Source of the DNA: 2-01-FULL-41-14 sp046317875
GTDB lineage: Bacteria; Pseudomonadota; Alphaproteobacteria; UBA7879; UBA5542
Direction: 5' to 3'
NCBI GenBank assembly: GCA_046317875.1
Contig: JBKCVN010000013.1
Location: 1 to 64,000 of the forward strand
DNA: 64,000 bases
The notes below the pieces were generated by a model. The model saw only the letters and a list, made by a program, of their open reading frames with translations. It was not told where the DNA came from and did not search any database. This document shows, in pieces, positions 36,292 through 44,151 of this stretch (position 1 is the stretch's first letter; each line of letters opens with the position of its first letter). A program made the position numbers and the translations under genes.

Positions 36292-37218
36292 TTACCTGGC
36301 AAGATTTGAAACTTCTGCCGCAAAGTCATCAACTTTCTTTTCAATCCCCTCACCTAACTTAAAGCAAGCATAGGCGTGGATAGAAACATCTGATCCCACT
36401 TTTTTGGCACAATCTGCAATAACGTCTTTAACTTTTTTGTCGGGGTCCATAATGAAAGTTTGCTCAAGAAGAACAACTTCTTCATAGAATTTGCGCAAAC
36501 GACCCAAAACCATTTTTTCAACCACATCGGCAGGCTTACCAGACGCGCTGGCCTGTTCTGTGATGATAGACTTCTCCCGCTCTACCAATCCCGAATCAAG
36601 ATCTGAGATCGACAAAGATTGTGGGTTCATGGCCGCCACATGCATGGCAATTTGCTTACCCACTTCTTCCAAAGCAGAGACATCGCCATCACTTTCCAAA
36701 GCAATCAATACTCCAATGCGGCCCATATTTTGACCGATGGCGTTGTGGGTATACCCAACAACCACTCCCCTAGAAACTTCTAGTTTCTTTACACGACGCA
36801 CAGCCATGTTTTCACCAATCACAGCCACCAGATGGGTTAACTCTTCTTGGTTTGTGCGCCCTGTTCCGCCAGAAAACGGTGCAGACAAAAGATGTTCTAG
36901 GCTAGACCCATGGTCTAATGCAGACTTAGATATTTGACTTACATAATTTTGGAATTGGTCATTACGGCCTACGAAGTCGGTTTCGGCATTGACCTCAACT
37001 ACTACGCCCTTAGTATCCTGAACCGCAATACCAACCAATCCTTCAGCCGCTACGCGGTCTGCTTTCTTGGCGGCCGCCGCTAAACCTTTTTTGCGCAACC
37101 AATCAATAGAGGACTCTAAGTCACCCCCACATTCGCTAAGAGCCTTCTTACAGTCCATCATACCGGCGCCGGTACGTTCCCTAAGCTCTTTTACTAAAGA
37201 CGCTGTAATTTCAGTCAT
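36292..37218 (-). CDS. tsf: Elongation factor Ts
   Basis: Guanine-nucleotide exchange factor for EF-Tu; 308 residues. N-terminal UBA-like domain (VKELRERTGAGMMDCKKALSE), the core TDFVGRNDQFQNYV and HVAAMNPQSL exchange motifs, and a C-terminal helical module. Between rpsB and pyrH; 24 bases after rpsB. Confidence 0.97.
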   Translation of the reverse strand: MTEITASLVKELRERTGAGMMDCKKALSECGGDLESSIDWLRKKGLAAAAKKADRVAAEGLVGIAVQDTKGVVVEVNAETDFVGRNDQFQNYVSQISKSALDHGSSLEHLLSAPFSGGTGRTNQEELTHLVAVIGENMAVRRVKKLEVSRGVVVGYTHNAIGQNMGRIGVLIALESDGDVSALEEVGKQIAMHVAAMNPQSLSISDLDSGLVEREKSIITEQASASGKPADVVEKMVLGRLRKFYEEVVLLEQTFIMDPDKKVKDVIADCAKKVGSDVSIHAYACFKLGEGIEKKVDDFAAEVSNLAR

Positions 37219-37242
37219 TTTTTAAAATCCTTTTTTCAGAAG

Positions 37243-38046
37243 TTATTCTTTCGTTTCTTCAACAGAAGACGCAACATCCGTTTCCACTGTTTCAAATTCT
37301 TCTATCTTTTCAACAGGAGCATTAACAACTGTACCCACATCTATGCCTGAGCTTTTCACTTCAGCCTGAAGGCCTTCTAGAATTGCAGAAACAACAAGTT
37401 GACAATAAAGGCTAATGGCACGGCTGGCATCATCGTTTCCAGGGATCACATAATCGATTTTTTCAGGATTCGAATTACTGTCCACCACAGCGATAACAGG
37501 AATACCTAGCTTGTTTGCTTCTTCGATGGCCAAAGCTTCTTTGTTTGTATCAATAATAAACAAAGCATTCGGACGACCGCCCATAGAACGAATACCACCT
37601 AGGGTCATTTCTAATTTTTGCTTTTCACGAGAAAGCTTCAGATGTTCTTTTTTTGTGAACCCGGACCCTTGAGAATCAAGTTTCTTTTCTAGCTCTTCTA
37701 AACGGTTAATAGATTTAGAAATAGTTTCCCAGTTGGTAAGCATACCACCCAACCAACGGTGGTTTACATAATATTGCCCACAAGAATTGGCAGCTTCAGC
37801 AATCACCTCACCAGCCTGATGCTTGGTGCCCACGAACAAAACACGCCCACCATTGGACACGATTTCTTTAATCGCTTCTAAAGCGCGATAAAGTAAAGGA
37901 ACTGTTTGTTGCAAATCGATGATATGAACATTGTTCCTAACCCCGAAAAGGTATGGAGCCATCTTAGGATTCCAACGACGGGGATGATGTCCAAAGTGAA
38001 CGCCTGCTTCTAAAAGTTGGCGCATAGTAAAGGTAGTTTGAGTCAT
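37243..38046 (-). CDS. rpsB: 30S ribosomal protein S2
   Basis: About 267 residues from the ATG preceded by CCGGAGAAAAATA; an in-frame codon nine positions earlier is not needed. MRQLLEAGVHFGHHPRRWNPKM and FVGTKHQAGEVI are the S2 signatures; a long acidic C-terminal tail (ENVETDVASSVEETKE-like) extends the protein, common in alphaproteobacteria. First gene of the long translation and envelope cluster. Its leader can fold over the ribosome site. Confidence 0.96.
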   Translation of the reverse strand: MTQTTFTMRQLLEAGVHFGHHPRRWNPKMAPYLFGVRNNVHIIDLQQTVPLLYRALEAIKEIVSNGGRVLFVGTKHQAGEVIAEAANSCGQYYVNHRWLGGMLTNWETISKSINRLEELEKKLDSQGSGFTKKEHLKLSREKQKLEMTLGGIRSMGGRPNALFIIDTNKEALAIEEANKLGIPVIAVVDSNSNPEKIDYVIPGNDDASRAISLYCQLVVSAILEGLQAEVKSSGIDVGTVVNAPVEKIEEFETVETDVASSVEETKE

Positions 38047-38118
38047 TATTTTTCTCCGGTTAATCCTCCACAAGATCTGCTTTCTTAGACTATCGAAAGA
38101 CCGGAGGGAATTTCCCTA
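38047..38118 (-). promoter_or_regulatory. rpsB 5' leader with Shine-Dalgarno-sequestering stem
   Basis: In the rpsB mRNA, CTCCGGT (38106-38100) is exactly complementary to ACCGGAG (38060-38054), and the latter contains the GGAG ribosome site 7 bases before the ATG. Inside the closed loop, CTTTC and GAAAG form a smaller hairpin. The palindrome AGGGAA-T-TTCCCT lies just upstream. The pairing could reduce initiation, as in known ribosomal-protein autoregulation; that function is inferred. Confidence 0.5.
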
Positions 38119-38265
38119 TATTTCTTGTGTGAGACGTTAAACAAAATGGGCTTACCAAAAGCCCACATTGAAGTTTGTATAACCCGATTACAGTGGGATT
38201 TCAAGAAAATTATTGACTTAATTTGGTTTGTCTTTAAACCTGGAAAAGAAGTAAGGAGGTTCACA

Positions 38266-39141
38266 ATGCGCCCATTTATAAAAATAGCTTATGGAATTCT
38301 GATCGCTGGCCTTTTAATCATGGGGGGATATTATTTTACTGTTTACAATCACGCCCAAAGGCAACTAACTTCCCTTAAAACGCAGCAGCTGGCAGAGCAA
38401 AGGTTTTTGGTTCAATCCCGATATCAGTTCCCTATTTTAAGCCTGACTCAATCTATCGACGAAAAAGAATCCTCTCTTCTGCCCCTCATTTTCCAAAAAT
38501 TCTTACCCCAGGCCCCCACACTGTTGCACCTGGGTGCACACACCGGGCTGCATACCCTACTGGCCGGCCGTCACCTAGCGCCGAATGGAAAGATCCTTGC
38601 TTTTGAAGGGCACCCCAAACTTGTTAGTCTATTAAAAGAAAATTTAAACCTTCACCATTTAGAAAAAAAAGTTTCTGTTTTTTCTATGGTCCCTTCTTCC
38701 CAATCCAGCTCTCTTTCCGTGTGTTTCGATGCAGACCCTCTTCCTTCGGCAGATACGCCGATTACCCAGGGATACGAACAGCAATTAAAGGGGGGGAATT
38801 GTCACACCATCACCCTCAAAGCTTTGGACACCTTACCACTCCCCAAAGTGGATTTTATTTTTATAGAAAATGATATTGATACCCCCAGCGCAATTAAGGG
38901 TGCCTATAAACTGCTAGAAAAATCTAAATGGCCAGCCCTTTTAATTGAACCCACCCTTTTCTTAAAGTCCCCAGAGGCTCATGGGCTACTGACCAACCTC
39001 TGTAAAAAAGGCTACACTTTCTATAAGTTATCTCTTATGAATGGGTTAAATCTCAGAATAGAGAAAGCAGAAGAAAAAGAATCAAGTTTTGATAAAAACT
39101 CGTATTTGCTTTGCTCTCAACAGAAATTAGAAATTTCTTAA
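38266..39141 (+). CDS. FkbM-like methyltransferase with N-terminal membrane anchor
   Basis: 291 residues from the ATG preceded by AAGGAGG; earlier ATG/GTG starts lack a ribosome site. One transmembrane segment (ILIAGLLIMGGYYFTV) near residues 10-27, then a short linker and an AdoMet-type Rossmann domain. This has PTLLHLGAHTGLHTLLAGRHLAPNGKILAFEGHPKLVSLLKENL and later LPKVDFIFIENDID, the FkbM arrangement, where VDFIKID(VE)G is usual. The D-x-G loop reads LHLGAHTG, fitting the family. Substrate unknown; O-methylation of a glycan or lipid at the membrane is the family-based guess. Stands alone between divergent rpsB and tRNA-Val. Confidence 0.7.
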   Translation: MRPFIKIAYGILIAGLLIMGGYYFTVYNHAQRQLTSLKTQQLAEQRFLVQSRYQFPILSLTQSIDEKESSLLPLIFQKFLPQAPTLLHLGAHTGLHTLLAGRHLAPNGKILAFEGHPKLVSLLKENLNLHHLEKKVSVFSMVPSSQSSSLSVCFDADPLPSADTPITQGYEQQLKGGNCHTITLKALDTLPLPKVDFIFIENDIDTPSAIKGAYKLLEKSKWPALLIEPTLFLKSPEAHGLLTNLCKKGYTFYKLSLMNGLNLRIEKAEEKESSFDKNSYLLCSQQKLEIS

Positions 39142-39148
39142 AATAAAG

Positions 39149-39223
<75 letters not shown>

Positions 39224-39277
39224 CTTATATTTGATGCTTTATCATGTATCGGATGACGGACCGAAAAGCAACCCTTG

Positions 39278-40567
39278 TTAGGATTCTTTTTTCATAATCA
39301 TGTAAATGGGCACACCAATGGCCACCAGAATAAGTCCCATCAACAGGCTCTGATACCCAACACCCATAATCGCCGTACCTGTATAAACCACAGCAATGGA
39401 TCCGATCAACAAAGAAAACCAACGGATCCTTTGTTTTTTACCCTCTGTCCACAACAGCCACACATCTGCCAGTGCCGAAAAAAGATAGGGCAATAATATG
39501 GAAAAAGAGGTAAGGTTCACAATCATCGAAAACTGGTCAACCAAAGAGGCTGTGTAATTAAAGAACAACAAGACCGTCATAAATACGGCTGAAATTAAAA
39601 GGGCTGTCACAGGTGTTCCATGGGTAGATTGATAGCCTAATATTTTGGGAAATAATTTATCTTTGGCCACAGCTAAAGGAATTTGGCCTTGCAATAAGAT
39701 CCAGCCGTTCAACGTGCTAAAGCAAGAAAACGCAGCCATCAACGCCATTACATAAGCGGATTTGGATCCAAACATGTGACCAAAAGCATCCGCAAAGGGG
39801 GCGGACGATAAGGACAATTTCTGAGACCCTAATATCCCCATGACCACCATGGCAATCCATATGTAGATAGTGGCCGCAATCAACGTTCCAATCAAAGTCG
39901 CCTTTGCTACCACTTTTTTCGGCTGTTCCACGTGTTCCGAAGGAATGGTGGCAGATTCAATTCCAATAAATGAAAAAATACTTAAGGACATGGTGGCTAA
40001 AATTGCTTTCCACGGTGTTACATCTTGGGGCAAAACAAAGGGATAAATATTCGCCCAATCCACATAAAAAATACCCACCACAGATAGCAAAATTAAAGGT
40101 AAAACCTTTGCAATCGTCACCAATACCTGAATTCGGGCAAATAACTGCAGACTCATCAAATTAATAGCCACAGCCCCCCATAAAGCCCCCACACTAACCA
40201 TAAAGGCATACAAAGAGTTGGTATTTAAAATGGGATAAGCAATGGACAGGTAACTTACAAAGGCAATAACAACTGCCAAATTACTAACAATATTGGCCAG
40301 CCAATAAGTCCAAGCAATTTCAAATCCCCAAAACCTTCCAAATACCTCGCGTGCATAAACATAGGGACCTCCCGATTTGGTAAAGCGATGACTAAGACGG
40401 GCAAAGACTAGCCCCAAGAACACCGCCCCCAGCGAAGTTAAGGCCCACCCAAAAAGGCCAAAAGTTCCATAAGCAGCCAAAGCTGCCGGCAACATTAAAA
40501 TGCCCGACCCAACGATATTGCCCACCACCAATGATGTGGTCTGCCATAAACCAAATTTATATTTCAC
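39278..40567 (-). CDS. APC-family amino acid permease
   Basis: 429 residues, about 12 membrane helices. The first helix carries the substrate-binding GNIVGSGILMLPAALA motif, and the sixth has SIFSFIGIESATIPSEHVEQPKKVVAKAT, both typical of the AdiC/CadB/PotE-type basic amino-acid or polyamine exchangers. Transport in exchange for host metabolites would suit an intracellular bacterium, but the substrate cannot be read from sequence. Twenty-five bases downstream of the DsbA-like gene and on the same strand. Confidence 0.87.
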   Translation of the reverse strand: MKYKFGLWQTTSLVVGNIVGSGILMLPAALAAYGTFGLFGWALTSLGAVFLGLVFARLSHRFTKSGGPYVYAREVFGRFWGFEIAWTYWLANIVSNLAVVIAFVSYLSIAYPILNTNSLYAFMVSVGALWGAVAINLMSLQLFARIQVLVTIAKVLPLILLSVVGIFYVDWANIYPFVLPQDVTPWKAILATMSLSIFSFIGIESATIPSEHVEQPKKVVAKATLIGTLIAATIYIWIAMVVMGILGSQKLSLSSAPFADAFGHMFGSKSAYVMALMAAFSCFSTLNGWILLQGQIPLAVAKDKLFPKILGYQSTHGTPVTALLISAVFMTVLLFFNYTASLVDQFSMIVNLTSFSILLPYLFSALADVWLLWTEGKKQRIRWFSLLIGSIAVVYTGTAIMGVGYQSLLMGLILVAIGVPIYMIMKKES

Positions 40568-40592
40568 CTTATGTATAACCCTAAATTATTAA

Positions 40593-41339
40593 TTAAGATT
40601 TTTTTCGACGTTCTTTTCTAATTTCAGCTTGGAAGTCTTCCAAAGGAATGCTGCCTGGAATGACTGTTTCACCTACCAGGAATGTGGGTGTAGAGGAAAT
40701 ATCTAAAGATTGGCCCAGCGTCATGTTTTGCTTGATTCTATTCTCCACATCTAAGCTGTTCATATCGAAGCTAAATTTTTTCACATCCATTTTCAATTTA
40801 TGGGCCAAATCAATCAGGCCTTCCTGGGTAAAGTTACCATCGGACTTCATTAAAATAGTATGGAAATCAATATACTTGCCTTGTTTTTGGGCCGCCAACG
40901 CCGCCCGCGCCAAGGTTAAATCACCCAATACGGGGAACTCTTTATAAATAACTTTAATATTACGATCCATGGCTAACAGCTTTTGAATGGTGTCATGGGC
41001 TGATCGACAATATCCACAATGGTAATCAAAGAAGACCAAAACAACCACGTCTCCTTTTGGATTCCCTGCAAACGGAGAGCGGGAATCTTGCAACAGCTCC
41101 CGTTTTTTAGATTTTATTTTTTCAATCCGACTTAGGCGATCTTGTTCTTCTTGGTTCTTCTGCAGCTTATGAACACCTTCCATAACAATTTTGGCCACAA
41201 CTTCGGGTTGTTTGTTCATTTCTGAAATCACCGACTCCATAATCCGTTCGGCAGAGGGGCCCACCGAAGCACGCCACAAAGCGATACAAGACAGAAAGAA
41301 GCTTGAAAAAACAACAATAACAAAAGATTTATTCCACAT
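40593..41339 (-). CDS. DsbA-family thiol oxidoreductase
   Basis: 248 residues. N-terminal signal/anchor (FVIVVFSSFFLSCIALW), a charged helical stretch to about residue 85, then a thioredoxin fold with inserted helical domain. The active site is CGYC in FFDYHCGYCRSAHD, and the cis-proline loop is SSTPTFLVG. The family (DsbA/DsbG/ScsC-like, Com1-like in intracellular bacteria) catalyses disulfide formation or isomerisation in the periplasm. The partner DsbB is not in the window. Confidence 0.88.
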   Translation of the reverse strand: MWNKSFVIVVFSSFFLSCIALWRASVGPSAERIMESVISEMNKQPEVVAKIVMEGVHKLQKNQEEQDRLSRIEKIKSKKRELLQDSRSPFAGNPKGDVVVLVFFDYHCGYCRSAHDTIQKLLAMDRNIKVIYKEFPVLGDLTLARAALAAQKQGKYIDFHTILMKSDGNFTQEGLIDLAHKLKMDVKKFSFDMNSLDVENRIKQNMTLGQSLDISSTPTFLVGETVIPGSIPLEDFQAEIRKERRKKS

Positions 41340-41499
41340 AAGAATCCCTAAAATTTAAAAATACTTTCCCATCCTAACAAAACCCATGATTTTTTCCATA
41401 CCTAAATTTATGCTGAAATTTTTGTGATCCATTAAACAGCCTGCATAATAAAAACCAAGGGCTTGATTATTTAGAAACAAACACCTATATAAAACATAA

Positions 41500-41745
41500 T
41501 TCTAGAGGCAATAAATCCCTGGAATAATTAAAAATAACCAGAGAAGTTATCATGACTCTCAATGGGAAATCAAAAACCTTAAAACCAATGGATTTTGCAG
41601 CAACCGAACCGGGCGATGTGCATTCATTTAAATCTACTGATCCCAAAAAACAGTCGTTCTTTTTGTAACGAATTTCCCTCCCTTTGATTACAAGGATGTA
41701 TTCCATGCAGAAGAGACATCCGCGGGCCCTATGGAAATTAAATAA
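41500..41745 (+). pseudogene. Cupin-domain protein remnant (frameshifted)
   Basis: Starting at the ATG at 41552, the frame reads MTLNGKSKTLKPMDFA, then EPGDVHSFKSTDPKK, a typical cupin strand pair with the GDxHxF metal-site motif, and stops at TAA 41668. Adding one A to the A6 run at 41645-41650 reopens the frame into VVLFVTNFPPFDYKDVFHAE, ending at 41745. In the first frame, similar sequence continues upstream of the ATG past a TAA (41510s). It is therefore a 5'-truncated, frameshifted gene, followed by its own terminator. Family identity (cupin, sugar-isomerase-like) is by motif only. Confidence 0.65.
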
Positions 41746-41770
41746 TAACAAACCATATGAAACAAAAAAA

Positions 41771-41797
41771 AACCCGCTTGAATAAGTGGGTTTTTTT
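41771..41797 (+). terminator. Rho-independent terminator after the cupin remnant
   Basis: AACCCGCTT/AAGTGGGTT with a four-base loop and seven T on the plus strand. The only plus-strand coding material before it is the cupin pseudogene. Confidence 0.85.
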
Positions 41798-41923
41798 ATG
41801 TTGAAAACATGGCTCATAGATTTTTTAAAATTTGTGGATCATTTCAAAGTAAAAAGAACACATAAATATTGTCGACAAATCAAAAAATATTTGATACACC
41901 CTGTCATACCTTGTTTTTCTAGG

Positions 41924-41999
41924 GGGCACTTAGCTCAGTTGGTAGAGCAGCTGACTCTTAATCAGTAGGTCACAGGTTCGAATCCCGTAGTGCCCACCA
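41924..41999 (+). tRNA. tRNA-Lys (anticodon CTT)
   Basis: Acceptor GGGCACT/AGTGCCC, D-arm GCTC..GAGC, anticodon loop CTCTTAA (CTT), T-loop TTCGAAT, discriminator A, encoded CCA. The T stem has one A-C mismatch, otherwise standard. Confidence 0.95.
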
Positions 42000-42027
42000 T
42001 CCCCACCCAGGTTATGAGCCCCCCCTA

Positions 42028-42056
42028 TTGACAATCACTACACATCTGCTTATATG
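42028..42056 (+). promoter_or_regulatory. Near-consensus promoter of the trp-type leader and ABC importer
   Basis: TTGACA (42028-42033), exact 17-base spacer, TATATG (42051-42056). The expected start, six to eight bases on, falls at 42062-42064, on the first or second ATG of the leader ORF. The leader would then be leaderless, as reported for rhizobial trpL. Confidence 0.75.
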
Positions 42057-42060
42057 TAAA

Positions 42061-42111
42061 ATGATGATTTATAAAATTTTTTTAAATAAAAAATGGAGTT
42101 GGCGACGCTAG
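42061..42111 (+). CDS. Tryptophan-type leader peptide (MMIYKIFLNKKWSWRR)
   Basis: Sixteen codons (or fifteen from the second ATG) then TAG. The C-terminal K-K-W-S-W-R-R places two Trp codons two apart, just before the stop. The sequence encoding them is the 5' arm of the following terminator hairpin. No Shine-Dalgarno is possible if transcription starts where the promoter predicts, so initiation would be leaderless. Tandem Trp codons in a short ORF ahead of a terminator are the hallmark of ribosome-mediated trp attenuation. Not named trpL because it precedes transport genes, not trpE. Confidence 0.75.
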   Translation: MMIYKIFLNKKWSWRR

Positions 42112-42148
42112 ATTATCTTTAGCTGCGCAATTCTGTTTTTTTATTTTT
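42096..42148 (+). terminator. Attenuator hairpin and U-run overlapping the Trp codons
   Basis: GAGTTG-G-CG-AC-GCTA (42096-42110) pairs with TAGC-TG-CG-CAATTC (42120-42133) around loop GATTATCTT, leaving a single-base bulge and a 2x2 internal loop, followed by TG and TTTTTTTATTTTT. A ribosome stalled on the Trp codons would cover the 5' arm and prevent termination; completion and release would allow it. Mechanism is inferred from layout. I do not see a separate 2:3 antiterminator. Confidence 0.65.
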
Positions 42149-42298
42149 AGAAAGTTTTATGATGTACACACTCGCTTTAAAAAATCTTCCCTTCCTGATC
42201 AGTATTTTCCTTTGCAAATTTTGGCTCCCCTGCGCCTAGTTATTTCTTCTTTTTTCCACATTTACGTTTTTAGATTTTACTTTTAAAAGGATTTAGTT

Positions 42299-43279
42299 AT
42301 GAAAAAAATATTTAAAGTTATGGCTGTTGCGGCAGGTTTGGCGGCCTTAGTATATGCAATTAAACAAAAGACATCCTCCCCTTCACAGGCAATTTTTACT
42401 GTGCATTTTGTTCTTCCCTTAGAACATCAAGCCCTAAAGGACATCGTCCAAGGGTTTCGGGAAACGCTATCGAAGTCCATGCCTGGAAAAATTCATTTTA
42501 AAGAACACAATGCCCAGGGGGATGCCAATTTGCAAAGATCAATTTTGCAAAAATTATCACAAGAAAAAGCCGACCTTGTTGTCCCCATAGGCACAACGAC
42601 CACCCAGTCAACAGTTAAGCTTATTAAACAAACACCCATTCTTTCCCTGGCCGCCATGTATACCGAAACAGACCGGGCTGGCCACCAGCTTGGCGGGGTT
42701 TTGGACGAGATTTCTATTAACCAACTCACTTCCTTTGTGGAAACAATCCACAATCCCTCAGGCACTTTGGTCATTATACACAGCACTGACGATCGGCGGG
42801 TTAAAGATGCGCTGGAAATGGAAAGCCAGCTTAATAAAAAGAGAATTCGCACAAAGCGGATGATGATTCATACACTCAGCGACCTATATACGCTGAGCCA
42901 AAATTTATCAAACCAAACCTCCTCGGTGGTCATTTTAAAAGATCACCTAGTCGTTAGCGGTATTGCTGTTCTTAAAAAAGCCTGCAATGAAAAGAAAATT
43001 CTTTTAATAACCTCGGATGAAGGAACGGTTAAAAGTGGCGCCCCCATCGGCTTTGGGGTGACAGAAAAAAACATCGGACAAGAAGGTGCTAAAATGGCCA
43101 TCAAAGTCCTATCGGGGACCCCTATCGAAAAACTCCCCATCCAGCACTTGGCACAATTAAAGATCTTTGTTAGGTCAGAGTTCCTAGCAAATAATCCAAG
43201 TTTCCATACCGTGGTTAAAAAAACGGCTCAGAAAAAAAATCACCAATTGATCATCATTTCGAACGGAGAGCCAAAATGA
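42299..43279 (+). CDS. ABC importer substrate-binding protein, probable tryptophan system
   Basis: 326 residues. N-terminal signal/anchor (VMAVAAGLAALVYAI), then a periplasmic-binding fold of the PF04392 type: ILQKLSQEKADLVVPIGTTTTQ, TPILSLAAMYTE, SGTLVIIHSTDDRRVKDALE, SSVVILKDHLVVSGI and ITSDEGTVKSGAPIGFGVT. Proteins of this family paired with such permease and ATPase genes are predicted tryptophan transporters (TrpXYZ) in other bacteria, and the Trp leader upstream supports this here. AAAAGGA ribosome site. Overlaps the permease by 4 bases. Confidence 0.85.
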   Translation: MKKIFKVMAVAAGLAALVYAIKQKTSSPSQAIFTVHFVLPLEHQALKDIVQGFRETLSKSMPGKIHFKEHNAQGDANLQRSILQKLSQEKADLVVPIGTTTTQSTVKLIKQTPILSLAAMYTETDRAGHQLGGVLDEISINQLTSFVETIHNPSGTLVIIHSTDDRRVKDALEMESQLNKKRIRTKRMMIHTLSDLYTLSQNLSNQTSSVVILKDHLVVSGIAVLKKACNEKKILLITSDEGTVKSGAPIGFGVTEKNIGQEGAKMAIKVLSGTPIEKLPIQHLAQLKIFVRSEFLANNPSFHTVVKKTAQKKNHQLIIISNGEPK

Positions 43280-44151
43280 TCCTAGCCAGCCTTGAACAAA
43301 GCTTGATGCTCTATCCTTTAGTTTTGGGAGTGTGTTTAAGCTATCAAATTTTGAAAACAACCGATCTTACGGCAGAAGGAAGTTTTGTATTAGGGGCAGC
43401 CCTGTATGCAAGGCTTCTTACAGCATACAACAACCAAAACCTGGCCATTATTTCCGCTTTGTTGGGGGGCGCTTTGTGTGGTTTCTTTGTCTATATACTT
43501 CAAAGAAAAGGGCAAATGAATGCCCTCATTTCCAGCATTATTATGCTGTTTATGCTGTACAGCGTTAATCTTCAAATCATGGGGAAGCCCAATATTAGCT
43601 TACTATCCTATGATGTTTTTGAATCCACATCCGTACATTCCGTACATAATGTTCCATTAAAAATTATCTTCCTGGGCTTATTGGGACTAGTTCTAACTTT
43701 TGTCCTGGGATTATTTCTAAAAACGCGACTAGGATTAACTCTCCGAGCCCTGGGGCATAACCCCCATGTTCTTAAAAAGTATGGAAGAAACCCGGAAGCC
43801 TATCGCTTAACAGGCTTGATCATATCAAACACTCTCTCTGCAGGCTGTGGGGCCCTCATGGCCCAATTCAGCGGATATGCAGATATCCATATGGGTTTTG
43901 GAATGGCCTTGGTGGGTATTAGTGCCGTGGCTATCGGTCAGCATGTTTTATCTTCCCTAAAAAAAACCATCCATTTCAGCTCGTTTCTTGAAATTATTGC
44001 CTGCTTCGGGGGTATTTATATGTATTTCCTAATCAGCCACTTTCTTCTGAAACTAGACATAGACCCTATCAACCTTAGATTATGCTTGGGTCTTATTCTC
44101 ATTTTATGTCTACGCTCGCATCACCTTATTAAAGGAACCAAAAATGCTTAA
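43276..44151 (+). CDS. ABC importer permease, probable tryptophan system
   Basis: 291 residues, eight or nine membrane helices, of the branched-chain-type permease fold (BPD_transp_2). The cytoplasmic EAA-like loop reads LKTRLGLTLRALGHNPHVLKKYGRN, which contacts the ATPase. LKTTDLTAEGSFVLGAALYA near the start is characteristic of the permeases linked with PF04392 binding proteins. Four-base overlaps with both neighbours (7-8 bases with the ATPase) show a single operon. Confidence 0.88.
   Translation: MILASLEQSLMLYPLVLGVCLSYQILKTTDLTAEGSFVLGAALYARLLTAYNNQNLAIISALLGGALCGFFVYILQRKGQMNALISSIIMLFMLYSVNLQIMGKPNISLLSYDVFESTSVHSVHNVPLKIIFLGLLGLVLTFVLGLFLKTRLGLTLRALGHNPHVLKKYGRNPEAYRLTGLIISNTLSAGCGALMAQFSGYADIHMGFGMALVGISAVAIGQHVLSSLKKTIHFSSFLEIIACFGGIYMYFLISHFLLKLDIDPINLRLCLGLILILCLRSHHLIKGTKNA

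Noticed and set aside
41485..41817. 110-codon minus-strand ORF
   Set aside because: Antisense to the cupin remnant and terminator; no family features or ribosome site.
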